This document shows positions 40,570-50,149 of a stretch of DNA of 64,000 nucleotides, piece by piece (the first letter of the stretch is position 1; each line of letters starts with the position of its first letter). Made by a program: the position numbers and the translations under genes. This DNA is from Strigamia acuminata (lineage: Eukaryota; Arthropoda; Chilopoda; Geophilomorpha; Linotaeniidae), in the NCBI GenBank assembly GCA_949358305.1, contig OX442314.1:56677369-56741368 (forward strand). Reading direction: 5' to 3'. Under the pieces are notes generated by a model. The model worked only from the letters and a program-made list of their open reading frames with translations, was not told where the DNA came from and ran no database searches.

Positions 40570-41584
40570 TGTTGTGACCCGACTGGACCGGGTCAACGAA
40601 GAGTTTCTCTCGTGACCTCGTTTCGGGTGTAAGGGGAGCCGCAAGCGCGTCTCCCTTCCCTCAGTGCATTGACATCTAGTCAATGGACAGGCGTCTGCCC
40701 TGAGGGAGTGGGGATGGCTCGTCCACCCCACCATTGGGTGATTCCGGTCACCTGTCAACCCCGCTTTGTGCAAAGGAATGTGCCTTGCACTGAGCGGGCA
40801 GAACCAACACAACCATCAAACGAGAAACACACGTAAACCCGTCGTCCTACAAGATCAGGCCCAAGTAAATATACTGGGATTGACCAAGGACAAAGGACAA
40901 TTTACCGTGAGCACGTTTGGTCAGTGTCAAACTCCGCAGAGTAACCTGCGAGATAAGATTACCACACTATTTTAGCACACCAGCTAGAAATAGTAAAAAC
41001 CACTCCAGTTTAGCGAGTTGTGCAGACAAACGGTCGCACAAGCCTAAACTGCAGTAAAACAACGACGAGTGTTCCCGCCGCTGTGTGACCGCCGGGAGCC
41101 AGAAGAGTCCGCCGCTGTGTGATCGCCGGACACCACACAAAAACCTAGACAACAGACCGAAGTAAGTCTTTTAACTAAGCATTCACTCGCGCCTGACCAG
41201 CGTGAGCCCGAAGGACCAGCCAGAGACGAGTCGAGGACGCCATATTGCCACGCCGGCCCAAGACGACATCACGTTGCCACAACGAGGACGCCGTCTTGGA
41301 CACGAACGAGACAACAGACGACCTCGCCGATTCCAGCCAGCTTTCATCTTACCTTTACCTTTCCATTCCCGTCACCCATTCCGATTTACCTTTTACTTAC
41401 CTTTCATATATATATATATAAGATATATCTGTACATTGTCCCACAGAATAAATCTATATTATATTTTACCTTTTATATCTGTGTAATCATTTCTTTGGGT
41501 AAACCGCTCGAGCAAAGCGGTAGTGAGTTAGTCGAATTAAGTAATCAACCCACGAGTCAGCGAGAGCGAAGTAGGGGCGCGACA
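40570..41584 (+). repeat. 5' LTR of copy 3
   Basis: It begins TGTTGTGACC and ends GCGACA. A TATA-rich run lies at about 41406-41420 and AATAAA at 41447-41452. The U3 37-nt hairpin is at 40761-40797. It differs from the 3' LTR by GCGTCTG/GCGCCTG and GAGCACG/GAGTACG. Confidence 0.95.
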
Positions 41585-41586
41585 CG

Positions 41587-41604
41587 TGGGGGCCTGTCCG
41601 GGAT
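41587..41604 (+). promoter_or_regulatory. primer binding site (tRNA-Pro-like), copy 3
   Basis: TGGGGGCCTGTCCGGGAT lies two bases after the LTR and is identical to the copy 2 site. It is close to the complement of the tRNA-Pro 3' end with one dinucleotide exchanged. Confidence 0.72.
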
Positions 41605-41656
41605 CAAGTTGAATAACTGATTCTAACCTGTGATTACATCATACCCAAAGCAAGAA

Positions 41657-44635
41657 ATGGCAGATAATACTCGAGTAACAGACTCCGACTCAGACGTTAA
41701 CAAACGAGCCGGTAGTCGCAAAGGAACCGACTATCATTTGAGGTCGGGAGGTCCTTTGCCCAAAGCCTCAGCGCACGAGTCTAGGCAAAAACGCCGCAAG
41801 GCCAAGCCAGACCGACGAAGCGCTTCGGAGGCATCGCACCCGTCTCACGCCGAGACGAGGCAGCGATTAGACGAGACGGAGCGGAGTGAGGATCCGTCCC
41901 ACCCCAAACCGCCGCGTCCCAATCGTGACGGCGAGACGAGCGGAAACGAGGTTTTATCCCGTAACCAATCGCCTCGTCTAACGCACAATACCGAGGTGAG
42001 CGATCCGAGAGCGACGTCTTCGATACAAAGGACGGCGTCCGACACGACAGCGAATTCAGCGCTAAACACGCCAATTACGCACAGTCGACCAGCCTCGGTA
42101 ATGTCTGAAGGGCACAAGTCCAACTCATCCTCTGTCAAGCGTGTTTCGAGCCAGCCTTACAGCGTCTCGGGCACCTTGATTGACGCGATGCAGTTGGCAC
42201 AAGCGGAGGGAGTGAGATACACCCTTCCGACGGGAAAGATTACAGTGTACGAAACGTTACAAATCGTACGTGCAGCTTTAAAAGCGCACAGTGTATCCCC
42301 ACAAATCACCATTGTTGAAGGTGCACACGCTCAACAATTGGTTGATTCCGCTCAATTTGAAGCGGATGCAGAGAACGAGGCTCGACAAGCCATTCGCGAG
42401 AGACGGAGGAAGCTGGCGGAAAGAGAAGCGCAAGCTCTCGAGTACGGCAGAACCCAGCCCAATCCGACTACTCCCGAGGAGGTAGAAATAGTTGACCGAG
42501 CCCTGAGAGCACATCGATATGCTTTCCACTCGCAACAAGAAGCAGAGCGAGCATTTATGGCCAGATTGCGACGAGATGACCCGAAATCCGTTCGCAAACC
42601 AGAGGTCAGTTCATCCGAGCTGTCCGACGAGAGCCTAGAGGGAGACCCAAAGCGCACGCCGAAGGCCAAACCCAAACCCCAGCCGGAGAGGGCAACACCA
42701 GCTACTCCGCGCAAGAGAGATGCGTCGGCCAGAGAACAACAAACTCGGCCCCGCATGCAAGCTCTCGATTCAGCCACAAATAATGCGATAACGCGGTTAA
42801 TCAACGCTAATAATGCTAGGCGAAATGAAGAGCAAGCTCTCACAAGCCAACAGCATGATGATCCGCAAGGGACTGAGCGGCAACAACCAGTGCCCATCCT
42901 TAAAGACGACGAGTCGTCAAGGAGACAATCGCATGATCGCACCTCTTCGCGAGAAGAAGGCAAACGCGATGAAAGACCGAAATATTTTTACTACGGAAAT
43001 AGTGATTCGTCGTCAGATGGACTGGAGTCAAATGCACCCAGTCATCACGATTCGGAGAGAGGTTCCGGAGAAAGACGAAGGGAAAGAGAACGCGATGAAC
43101 GCAGGGAAAGGGAACGTGACGACCGTCGTAGGGGCCGGAAAGAGTCAAACTCTTCACGGCGCAACCCGCCACGCCGCTCACCGTCTCCCGACCCCAGCTC
43201 CGACCCCTCATCCAACGACGACAGACGAAAGGATAAATCAAGTAATCGCCGGAAGAGATCCAACTCTCCGCGCGATAGAGAGAAACGACGTCGATCGGAA
43301 AATAGCGACCACCGACGGGAGGGAATCGATCTGAGCAAACGAAACAATCGTAATCGTAGCACTGGTGACCGCGTAAAGAAAAAATACGCTGTCTCCCGAC
43401 GTGACACCATGAGTGTTACCGGGAATATTAGGTGGCAATTTTATATTCAGAACCGTTTCGACGGGTCATGGAAAGCGGGAGATCGCTTCCTTGACGAAGT
43501 AATTCGAATTAAGACTGCCACTAAAGCCACCGTAGGAGACATGCTCACCCACGGTATTGTCGAGCTAATGACAGGCTCGGCACGTGAGTGGTACCAAGGA
43601 TTGAAAGGCGTCAATTGGGACGACTTTTTAATGAGATTCGACCTGCGCTACGGCGAGACACCCGAAGAGGTGAGCCGAAAGATGCGAGGTCTTCGCCAGA
43701 TGCCTGGCGAAACCATAATGGATTACGACATTCGCGCCAGATTGTTGTTCGAAAAGGCCCCGATGGAATTTCATGCCACGGGATTCAACCTTTTCTTTCT
43801 CGGCGGTTTGTCAGAATACTCGCAACGGGTGCTACTTGAAGAAAGGGCACCGACAGGAGGCAGCTACGAAGAAATGAGCGCCTTCCTGTTCGAGAACACG
43901 ATAGATATCGAGAAGAGATATTATTCCGCTTTACCAGAAGCGGAGAAAGCAGCGACCGCAAAACGTCTCAAGTTGAGTGCGGAAAGATATGGGGCGACAG
44001 ATAAGATTATGCGCCCTACTGAATATCTTAGCGGTATAATGGAGCTGGCAGAAGCTAGCGTTGGTTTGCAAATAAAAAATAAACTGACATCCACGCTGCC
44101 TTCCAACCCTTTGGCCGCCCCTAAAAAGGCACCGACAGCGTCAGCCATGCAAGCGACACTGGAGGAGGTCAAGGAGGGGGAGGAAGCCGGACAAGATGCC
44201 GGAAAATCAGACGAAAAAGAAGAAAAAGACGATTATTCGACGGACGAAGAAATACGAAGCTATCGCGATACCTTATCAACGGGTTGCGATGAGGAAGGAC
44301 CGCTAGTACATCTCATCCATCGAGATAGAGCGGTAGAAGAATTTCGCGCCAGGTTAAAACCAAATGCCGGCCGAATTCCGAAGTATTTTCGGAAAAATTA
44401 CACGCCACCGTCGAAAGCAGACCCTGAAAAGAAAAAATCGACTGAAGCCCCAAGAGACAAATCAAATATTCGCTGTTTCAAGTGTAACCAACCGGGCCAC
44501 TACTCCAATGAGTGCCCAAGAACAGCGAAAGAAGACGCTAAATTTGACGCAATAATGAAGCAGATGGCAGAGATTAAACTCGCCATGGCAAAAAACGAGT
44601 CAAAAAACGAGTCAGCGCAGGCGGCGAAGAAATAA
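41657..44635 (+). CDS. gag: Gag polyprotein (copy 3)
   Basis: The protein has 992 residues from the ATG at 41657 (MADNTRV), homologous to the copy 2 start. It has the same plan: charged disordered N-terminal half, Arg/Ser-rich stretch, capsid domain (REWYQGLKGVNWDDF, DYDIRARLLFE) and CCHC knuckle (C940, C943, H948, C953). Compared with copy 2 it lacks 35 residues just before the capsid domain: the frame goes from RRE directly to GIDLSKRN (junction near 43321). The loss is in frame, has GAG at both ends, and removes no recognised domain. The end of the gene carries both slippery heptamers. The N-terminal half differs from copy 2 at many positions, whereas from about residue 450 the two are almost identical. 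Confidence 0.93.
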   Translation: MADNTRVTDSDSDVNKRAGSRKGTDYHLRSGGPLPKASAHESRQKRRKAKPDRRSASEASHPSHAETRQRLDETERSEDPSHPKPPRPNRDGETSGNEVLSRNQSPRLTHNTEVSDPRATSSIQRTASDTTANSALNTPITHSRPASVMSEGHKSNSSSVKRVSSQPYSVSGTLIDAMQLAQAEGVRYTLPTGKITVYETLQIVRAALKAHSVSPQITIVEGAHAQQLVDSAQFEADAENEARQAIRERRRKLAEREAQALEYGRTQPNPTTPEEVEIVDRALRAHRYAFHSQQEAERAFMARLRRDDPKSVRKPEVSSSELSDESLEGDPKRTPKAKPKPQPERATPATPRKRDASAREQQTRPRMQALDSATNNAITRLINANNARRNEEQALTSQQHDDPQGTERQQPVPILKDDESSRRQSHDRTSSREEGKRDERPKYFYYGNSDSSSDGLESNAPSHHDSERGSGERRRERERDERRERERDDRRRGRKESNSSRRNPPRRSPSPDPSSDPSSNDDRRKDKSSNRRKRSNSPRDREKRRRSENSDHRREGIDLSKRNNRNRSTGDRVKKKYAVSRRDTMSVTGNIRWQFYIQNRFDGSWKAGDRFLDEVIRIKTATKATVGDMLTHGIVELMTGSAREWYQGLKGVNWDDFLMRFDLRYGETPEEVSRKMRGLRQMPGETIMDYDIRARLLFEKAPMEFHATGFNLFFLGGLSEYSQRVLLEERAPTGGSYEEMSAFLFENTIDIEKRYYSALPEAEKAATAKRLKLSAERYGATDKIMRPTEYLSGIMELAEASVGLQIKNKLTSTLPSNPLAAPKKAPTASAMQATLEEVKEGEEAGQDAGKSDEKEEKDDYSTDEEIRSYRDTLSTGCDEEGPLVHLIHRDRAVEEFRARLKPNAGRIPKYFRKNYTPPSKADPEKKKSTEAPRDKSNIRCFKCNQPGHYSNECPRTAKEDAKFDAIMKQMAEIKLAMAKNESKNESAQAAKK

Positions 44636-47600
44636 CTTCTCGACCGTCTGCGCCATTCATGAAGAAGAAGGGGTTTAACAAAGGGTTCGATAAGCCGCCA
44701 CCAGTCAAAGAAATGGGTAGTGACATAGCTAACGCCCAAATTCAAGACAGGGCCAACAACGCTTTGCAGGTAATTACCGCAAACGCTGAGGCTGAGGCGG
44801 AAGAACCGAACCTACTGCTTGAAGAATTACCTCAAGTAGTCGAAGACACAGAAGAATTTCGTGTTTTCATGTGCAACGTGGCGGTCGAATACACCAACCG
44901 CCTATGTATGTTGCCCATGACAATAGAACGTGAAAAAATTATGGGACTGCTAGACTCGGGAGCAGATCGCTCGTTCGTTTCCGAAGACATAGTAGCATCA
45001 TTGGGTCTCACCGATAAGATAAAAGGCGTTAATAAAAATATACGTCTAAAAACCGCCAACGGAATGGCGCGTCCAAAAGGAGTTATATTATTGACCATGG
45101 AGTGGCTCGGAGGAGTAGAACAGCACCCTTTCCTGGTCCTGCCCACATGCGACAGAATTTTTCTGTTGGGCTTAGACCTCATGGCGTCAATGGAAATACA
45201 ACCAAATCCAATAACGAAATCTTGGAATTATATCAGAAATGATAAGGAAAGACCCGCAATTGTCGTGCCACCAGCTCTTATAAAAGAAGCGGCCGACAAG
45301 ACACAGTGGGAGAAAAGCCTAAAGAAATTCGTTCAAGACTACGATTTTAAAGCATTCGTAACAGAATTGCAACGGGACAATGTAGTGGAAACGCTTGTCG
45401 CCGACGCCGCTTTAGAATTAAACAAAGCGGCAGCCCTACGAAGGGTCCTACTTAAATATGAGGGGATCCTGTCGAAAAAACCGGGCCGAACAAATAGGGC
45501 TATTCACGAAATTAAATTGACGGATAATAAACCTATACGAGTTGCGTATAAGGGAATGAACCCGCAAAAACGTGAAATAGTGCAAAAAATGTGCCAAGAA
45601 ATGCTAGACAGTGGCATTGTCTCCGAGGCCCAGGGAGAATACGCGACGCGAGTTGTGCTCGTGATGCGCCCGGGCTCGGACCCACGCCTATGCATTGATT
45701 ACCGCCCATTAAACGCGGTGACAGAGATAGATCCCATACAGATGCCGTCTATCGAATCCATTTTGAGAGAGCTTAGCCCCTTTTCTTGGGTTACGACGAT
45801 GGATCTGTCGAAGGGATACTGGCAAGTTGAGATGAGGCCAGAGGATAAGTTAAAAACAGCATTTTACTCGCCAATTGGACGGTTGATGTTCAACGTCATG
45901 CCATTTGGTTTAGTGAACGCTCCCAGTACCTTTCAGAGACTAATCGAAAGCGTATTGGGTGATATCCTGCATCAGTTTGTGTGGGCATACCTAGATGACA
46001 TAGTTATTGCCTCCAAAACATTCGAAGAGCACATTGAGCACATCGACCAAGTGCTCACCCGGCTGGCAAAAGCTGGGTTACACGTGCACCCGGGTAAGAG
46101 CAAGTTCTGTCGAAAGGAGCTTGCCTTCCTGGGTTATCGCATTGGAGTCAATGGTTTAGCTATTGGCCCCGAAAAGATCGATGCTATTAATCGTTTCCCA
46201 CCACCCGAGGACGTTAAAGGTGTCCAACGGTTTATGGGAATGATACACTTCTTCGGCAGGTTGCTACCGGGTCTAGCTGAAGTGGCAGCCCCAGTTACCG
46301 ACCTCCTGAAGAATGAAAACGAATTTGTATGGTCAAGTGAGTGCAACATCGCATTTAATGCGATAAAGAGGATGCTGACGGAAGTCGGCGTAATGCCTCT
46401 ACCCGACCTAAACCGGCCGTTCATATTACATACGGACGCCAGCAGAGTTGGGTTGGGAGCCGCGTTGCTTCAAACACACGTGCGCGACGGAGTCGAACAA
46501 GACCTGCCGTGCATGTTTATAAGTCGCAAACTCCAAGGCGCTGAAAAAAATTACAATGCCACAGAGTTGGAGTGTTTGGCCGTTGTGTGGGCCATAAGGA
46601 AATTCAGAGATTATCTCGAATATACCAAATTTGTGGTCCACACAGATCACCAAGCGTTACAATGGCTGATGAAATTAAAGGAGCCAGCCGGTCGACTAGC
46701 CAGATGGCAGTTAGAACTGATGGCATGCGACTTGACCATTCAATACAAGCCCGGCAAATATAACGTCGTGGCTGACGCTCTGTCACGGGCACCAGTGTCA
46801 GATCCAATCGACGCTGACGATGATGGCGAGGATGACTCCCGCATCATTTATTGCCCTACGAGTTGTCACCGTTGGGATTTAAGGAAGATGAATGAAATTC
46901 CCACCGCGTCTCCGGCAGACGTAAAATTCTGTGGATTCTGGACGCGATTATACCAACCAGCTGCTGACAATTACCCAAATGCAAAGAAGGAATTTAAGCT
47001 AGAGCGGAGAATAAATGACCCGCTTCTAAGCGCCTTCCACGCTCGTGTCGGCAAGCAGATGAAAAGCAATCCCCCAACAAGGGAGGAAATAATTGTGCAA
47101 CAAAAATTAGACAAAAAATGTCAGGACAGAGCTAGATTCGTACTGACAGGAAAATATCCGCCCAACTTAACCAGAAGGCAGAAGCGTCGTTATGCGCACG
47201 AATCCATAGATTACCTATTGGATGACGGCCTTTTGGTGAAACATCACCCAAATCACCAAGACGACTTGAGTGAATCAGACACCGCAGTAAAGGTAGTAAT
47301 ACCTGCTTCCTTAATCGGTCGCGTGCTGTGGTTGTTACACGGGCACCCGCTTGCAAGTCATGCGGGAGTAAGCAGAACACTCTATCGTGCTACACAGCTT
47401 TTTCACTGGACAGGGATGAAACAAGATATCACTCTTTTTGTCCACCAATGTCAGCGATGTCAAGCGTGCAAGCCGAGGAGAAAATCACCATTCGAAACTA
47501 TTTTCTTAGGGCCTTACGCGCCTTTTGATTGTTTAAGTGTCGATGTGATGGGCCCAAAACCCGTTACGAGAAATAAAAATGCGTACATTATCGTAATAAT

Positions 47601-48729
47601 GGACGTGGCGACTCGTTGGCCCGAGTTGTACGCCGTCGCTAGACCTTCAGCAGAAAAAATCGTTGAATGTATCTACGACGTGGCGTTACGTTACGGATTT
47701 CCACGTAAAATAATATCCGATAACGGACCCCAATTTATCTCGAAAATTTGGGGTAAGTTTTGTAAAAAATTCGGGATTGTGGCGTCACATACTTCGACCT
47801 ACAATCCTAGAACAAATCCCGTTGAGCGACTCAACAGGGACATTAAATATGCACTAAGCATATTCACTGACATCCACAATAGGTGGGATGAATACTTGAG
47901 GGAGATCGCGTTCAGCATACGAACAACAGTCTCGAGGACGAGAGATTTTTCTCCGGCCTACCTCAACTTCGCCCGAGAGCTACGAGTGCCTTGGGACCCA
48001 CGAGTGGCAGAGTCGGTAAATGTGGTGGACCCAGAGAAACCACATGAGTATGTGTATAAATTGGAGCAAACAATTTCGAGCACATACAAACATATGATGG
48101 CGCACATTTTTAACATGCGCGACCGCATTTTACAAGATAAAAGCGGTGGAAAATTCGTGAATTTCGAGATCAATGATTTGGTGTGGAAAGATGCACACAC
48201 CCTCTCAAATGCAGCGAGAGGAATCACCGCCAGCTTGGCCGACAAGAGAGATGGTCCGTATGTGATCATCGGCAAGCATGGCGGTAACGCGTATAAATTA
48301 CGTAAGCTCGAGGACAATACCGAGCATAAGTCGATACAAGTACGAGAGTTAACTCCGTACATTCCGGAATTCCCGCAAGAAATGTGGGCCAAGGGCCAAG
48401 TCAAGTCTAAAACTGACGGCCAAATCGTCGATATGTTCGCTGGCGAGTCGGAAAAAGCACCGCCAAGTGACAACGAGGAGTATTTCGACGCCCCTTCACC
48501 TCCGGTAAACGAGATAGTTGAATCCGTTCCGGATCCAATTTTGGTCGGGGGGGAAACAGGAGAAACTCCTGAAACAAACACAAAAAACACGGATAAAAAA
48601 GAAAGCAATAATGAGGAGGTACAGACACAAAAAACAACAAAAAATATCGTACCTGTCTCAGCACATCACCTGCGGCCTCGTAGAAGTAATCCGTTTATAA
48701 AAGACGGAAAGGTCGTAGGAAAGGAGTAG
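44578..48729 (+). CDS. pol: Pol polyprotein (copy 3): protease, RT, RNase H, integrase
   Basis: The frame is open from within gag; the first ATG is at 44659 and gives 1356 residues, probably reached by -1 frameshifting from the heptamers. Numbered from that ATG it shows protease DSGA (99-102), RT YLDD (444-447), RNase H HTDAS (591-595), integrase H896, H901, C931, C934 and the triad D962, D1021, E1056. All catalytic residues are present. Differences from the copy 2 Pol are few and scattered and include MKQDITLF for MKKDIALF in the zinc-finger loop. It lies upstream of the stem-loop spacer and ORF3. Confidence 0.96.
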   Translation, partial: TRHGKKRVKKRVSAGGEEITSRPSAPFMKKKGFNKGFDKPPPVKEMGSDIANAQIQDRANNALQVITANAEAEAEEPNLLLEELPQVVEDTEEFRVFMCNVAVEYTNRLCMLPMTIEREKIMGLLDSGADRSFVSEDIVASLGLTDKIKGVNKNIRLKTANGMARPKGVILLTMEWLGGVEQHPFLVLPTCDRIFLLGLDLMASMEIQPNPITKSWNYIRNDKERPAIVVPPALIKEAADKTQWEKSLKKFVQDYDFKAFVTELQRDNVVETLVADAALELNKAAALRRVLLKYEGILSKKPGRTNRAIHEIKLTDNKPIRVAYKGMNPQKREIVQKMCQEMLDSGIVSEAQGEYATRVVLVMRPGSDPRLCIDYRPLNAVTEIDPIQMPSIESILRELSPFSWVTTMDLSKGYWQVEMRPEDKLKTAFYSPIGRLMFNVMPFGLVNAPSTFQRLIESVLGDILHQFVWAYLDDIVIASKTFEEHIEHIDQVLTRLAKAGLHVHPGKSKFCRKELAFLGYRIGVNGLAIGPEKIDAINRFPPPEDVKGVQRFMGMIHFFGRLLPGLAEVAAPVTDLLKNENEFVWSSECNIAFNAIKRMLTEVGVMPLPDLNRPFILHTDASRVGLGAALLQTHVRDGVEQDLPCMFISRKLQGAEKNYNATELECLAVVWAIRKFRDYLEYTKFVVHTDHQALQWLMKLKEPAGRLARWQLELMACDLTIQYKPGKYNVVADALSRAPVSDPIDADDDGEDDSRIIYCPTSCHRWDLRKMNEIPTASPADVKFCGFWTRLYQPAADNYPNAKKEFKLERRINDPLLSAFHARVGKQMKSNPPTREEIIVQQKLDKKCQDRARFVLTGKYPPNLTRRQKRRYAHESIDYLLDDGLLVKHHPNHQDDLSESDTAVKVVIPASLIGRVLWLLHGHPLASHAGVSRTLYRATQLFHWTGMKQDITLFVHQCQRCQACKPRRKSPFETIFLGPYAPFDCLSVDVMGPKPVTRNKNAYIIVIMDVATRWPELYAVARPSAEKIVECIYDVALRYGFPRKIISDNGPQFISKIWGKFCKKFGIVASHTSTYNPRTNPVERLNRDIKYALSIFTDIHNRWDEYLREIAFSIRTTVSRTRDFSPAYLNFARELRVPWDPRVAESVNVVDPEKPHEYVYKLEQTISSTYKHMMAHIFNMRDRILQDKSGGKFVNFEINDLVWKDAHTLSNAARGITASLADKRDGPYVIIGKHGGNAYKLRKLEDNTEHKSIQVRELTPYIPEFPQEMWAKGQVKSKTDGQIVDMFAGESEKAPPSDNEEYFDAPSPPVNEIVESVPDPILVGGETGETPETNTKNTDKKESNNEEVQTQKTTKNIVPVSAHHLRPRRSNPFIKDGKVVGKE
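44590..44608 (+). promoter_or_regulatory. double A_AAA_AAC -1 frameshift site (copy 3)
   Basis: The heptamers at 44590-44596 and 44602-44608 are in the gag frame, 12 bases apart, and match copy 2. The pol frame is open through the gag stop. Confidence 0.75.
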
Positions 48730-48877
48730 AAAACGTTACGAGTCGATGGCGACGCTGAAAAACAAAAAATTGATCGATCGACAGCGCTAGCCATCAAAAT
48801 CCGAGACTCTAAAAATTTCGCTAAGTCCAACAAAGCGATGTCGGTCGAATTCACGTCACAAGATGGCGTGGAAACGC

Positions 48878-48996
48878 GGGACCCGTAGCAAAATTATCGG
48901 CACGGGTCGGATACCGCGTGCAAAAGACCCCGTAGCAGCAATCGCGCACGGGAGTGAAAACAAAGGAGACCCGTAGCGTAACATGCGCACGGGTAG
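48878..48996 (+). other. three tandem stem-loops between pol and ORF3 (copy 3)
   Basis: The arms are the same as in copy 1 (ACCCGTAGC ... GCACGGGT and two variants). They lie about 150 bases after the pol stop. Confidence 0.6.
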
Positions 48997-49215
48997 GTGC
49001 GCACTAGTCTCAAACACCCGGGTTCTGGAGTATATTACCCAGAATCCATCGCGATTACCTCGTGTTCGCACAGACTTCCGCTTTTCACAGCTGATCGCTG
49101 CGTCTGTGCGTGATCCTCGTTTTTAACATTTTTACCGAGTTTTTTACCGAGTTTTTGAGATAGTTTTATCATCCTTTTTCAATCGTGATTGAGCTTTTTG
49201 TGCGCGCTCCTCGAC

Positions 49216-49305
49216 ATGGACGAGGAAGAGAACGACGTGCTTGCCATCGAGCACGAGGACGAGGCAAACTGGGACCACGATGTAAACCAAGTCCCACCCG
49301 ATCAG
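49216..49305 (+). CDS. ORF3 exon 1, acidic leader (copy 3)
   Basis: Thirty codons, MDEEENDV to VPPDQ, identical in protein to copy 1, end at CAG|GTAGAAG in phase 0. Spliced to 50150 they make a 951-residue product. Confidence 0.65.
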
Positions 49306-50149
49306 GTAGAAGTCGGCATCGGCACATGAGAATTATTTCCGTGCTGCTGATGAGGAAATTTTGTTGACTAATACCTGACATGAGTGCGTTGCACTCGAAA
49401 TAACGAATAATTGATTATTAACCGCGATCGCTCACACGATCGTATTTTTTTCCTTGTTAATTTGTTTTCGGGATGCGATCGTAGACTTCACGTCGCCTCG
49501 CGTCTCGAAAATTCCTCATGACATGAGTCACGAGCGAAACAATGGGCTCGAGCCATAAATAAGTTTATGACAAGGGGAGAATATTCTGTAAAAGGATATT
49601 TTTCTCCACAAGTAATTTGACGCATCGAATTGATGCAACTTAACATTCGTACGATGAATTTTTCGGTGTGTTGGATAAATTTAATTTGACTTTAACTTTT
49701 TTAAAAATTAGACAAAGTCCGACTTTGGAATAATTCTTTATTAGATTTATTTATTTAATACAATTTCGACAAGCACATTTATTGTGCATTTTTAGTAATA
49801 ATTTACACCCGACGAATTCTTTTTTACGAATGACTGATAATTATTAATTTAATTATTAGTAATGTTCTAATTAATGTTAGAATTAATTTGAAGTAAAATC
49901 TGATGATAAAAATCCAGATTAAAGGCTCGATTCCGTCCCACTGTGCGTTTTGGACATGAGACAGATTTTTACGTGATGACTTCTCTTTTTCTATCCGACG
50001 AGGGACAATTCGTCCTACGTTTGCACCGATAGACAGGAATCGGTCTCGACGGACGGCTGCACGTATTGGCAACGTCCCTCGAAACCAACCATTTATCTAC
50101 GTATTTAATAGTAACTTTTTATTAATTGTTTATTTCTCCATCCTTCCAG
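49306..50149 (+). other. predicted ORF3 intron (copy 3)
   Basis: This interval is 844 bp and AT-rich, starts GTAGAAG and ends with a pyrimidine tract and TTCCAG before ATG. No convincing ORF lies inside. Confidence 0.6.

Noticed and set aside
41202-41486. 94-codon ORF in the LTR (also at 7631 and 53584)
   Set aside because: It crosses the TATA and poly(A) region and is not kept in the copy 2 LTR; LTR sequence with chance openness.
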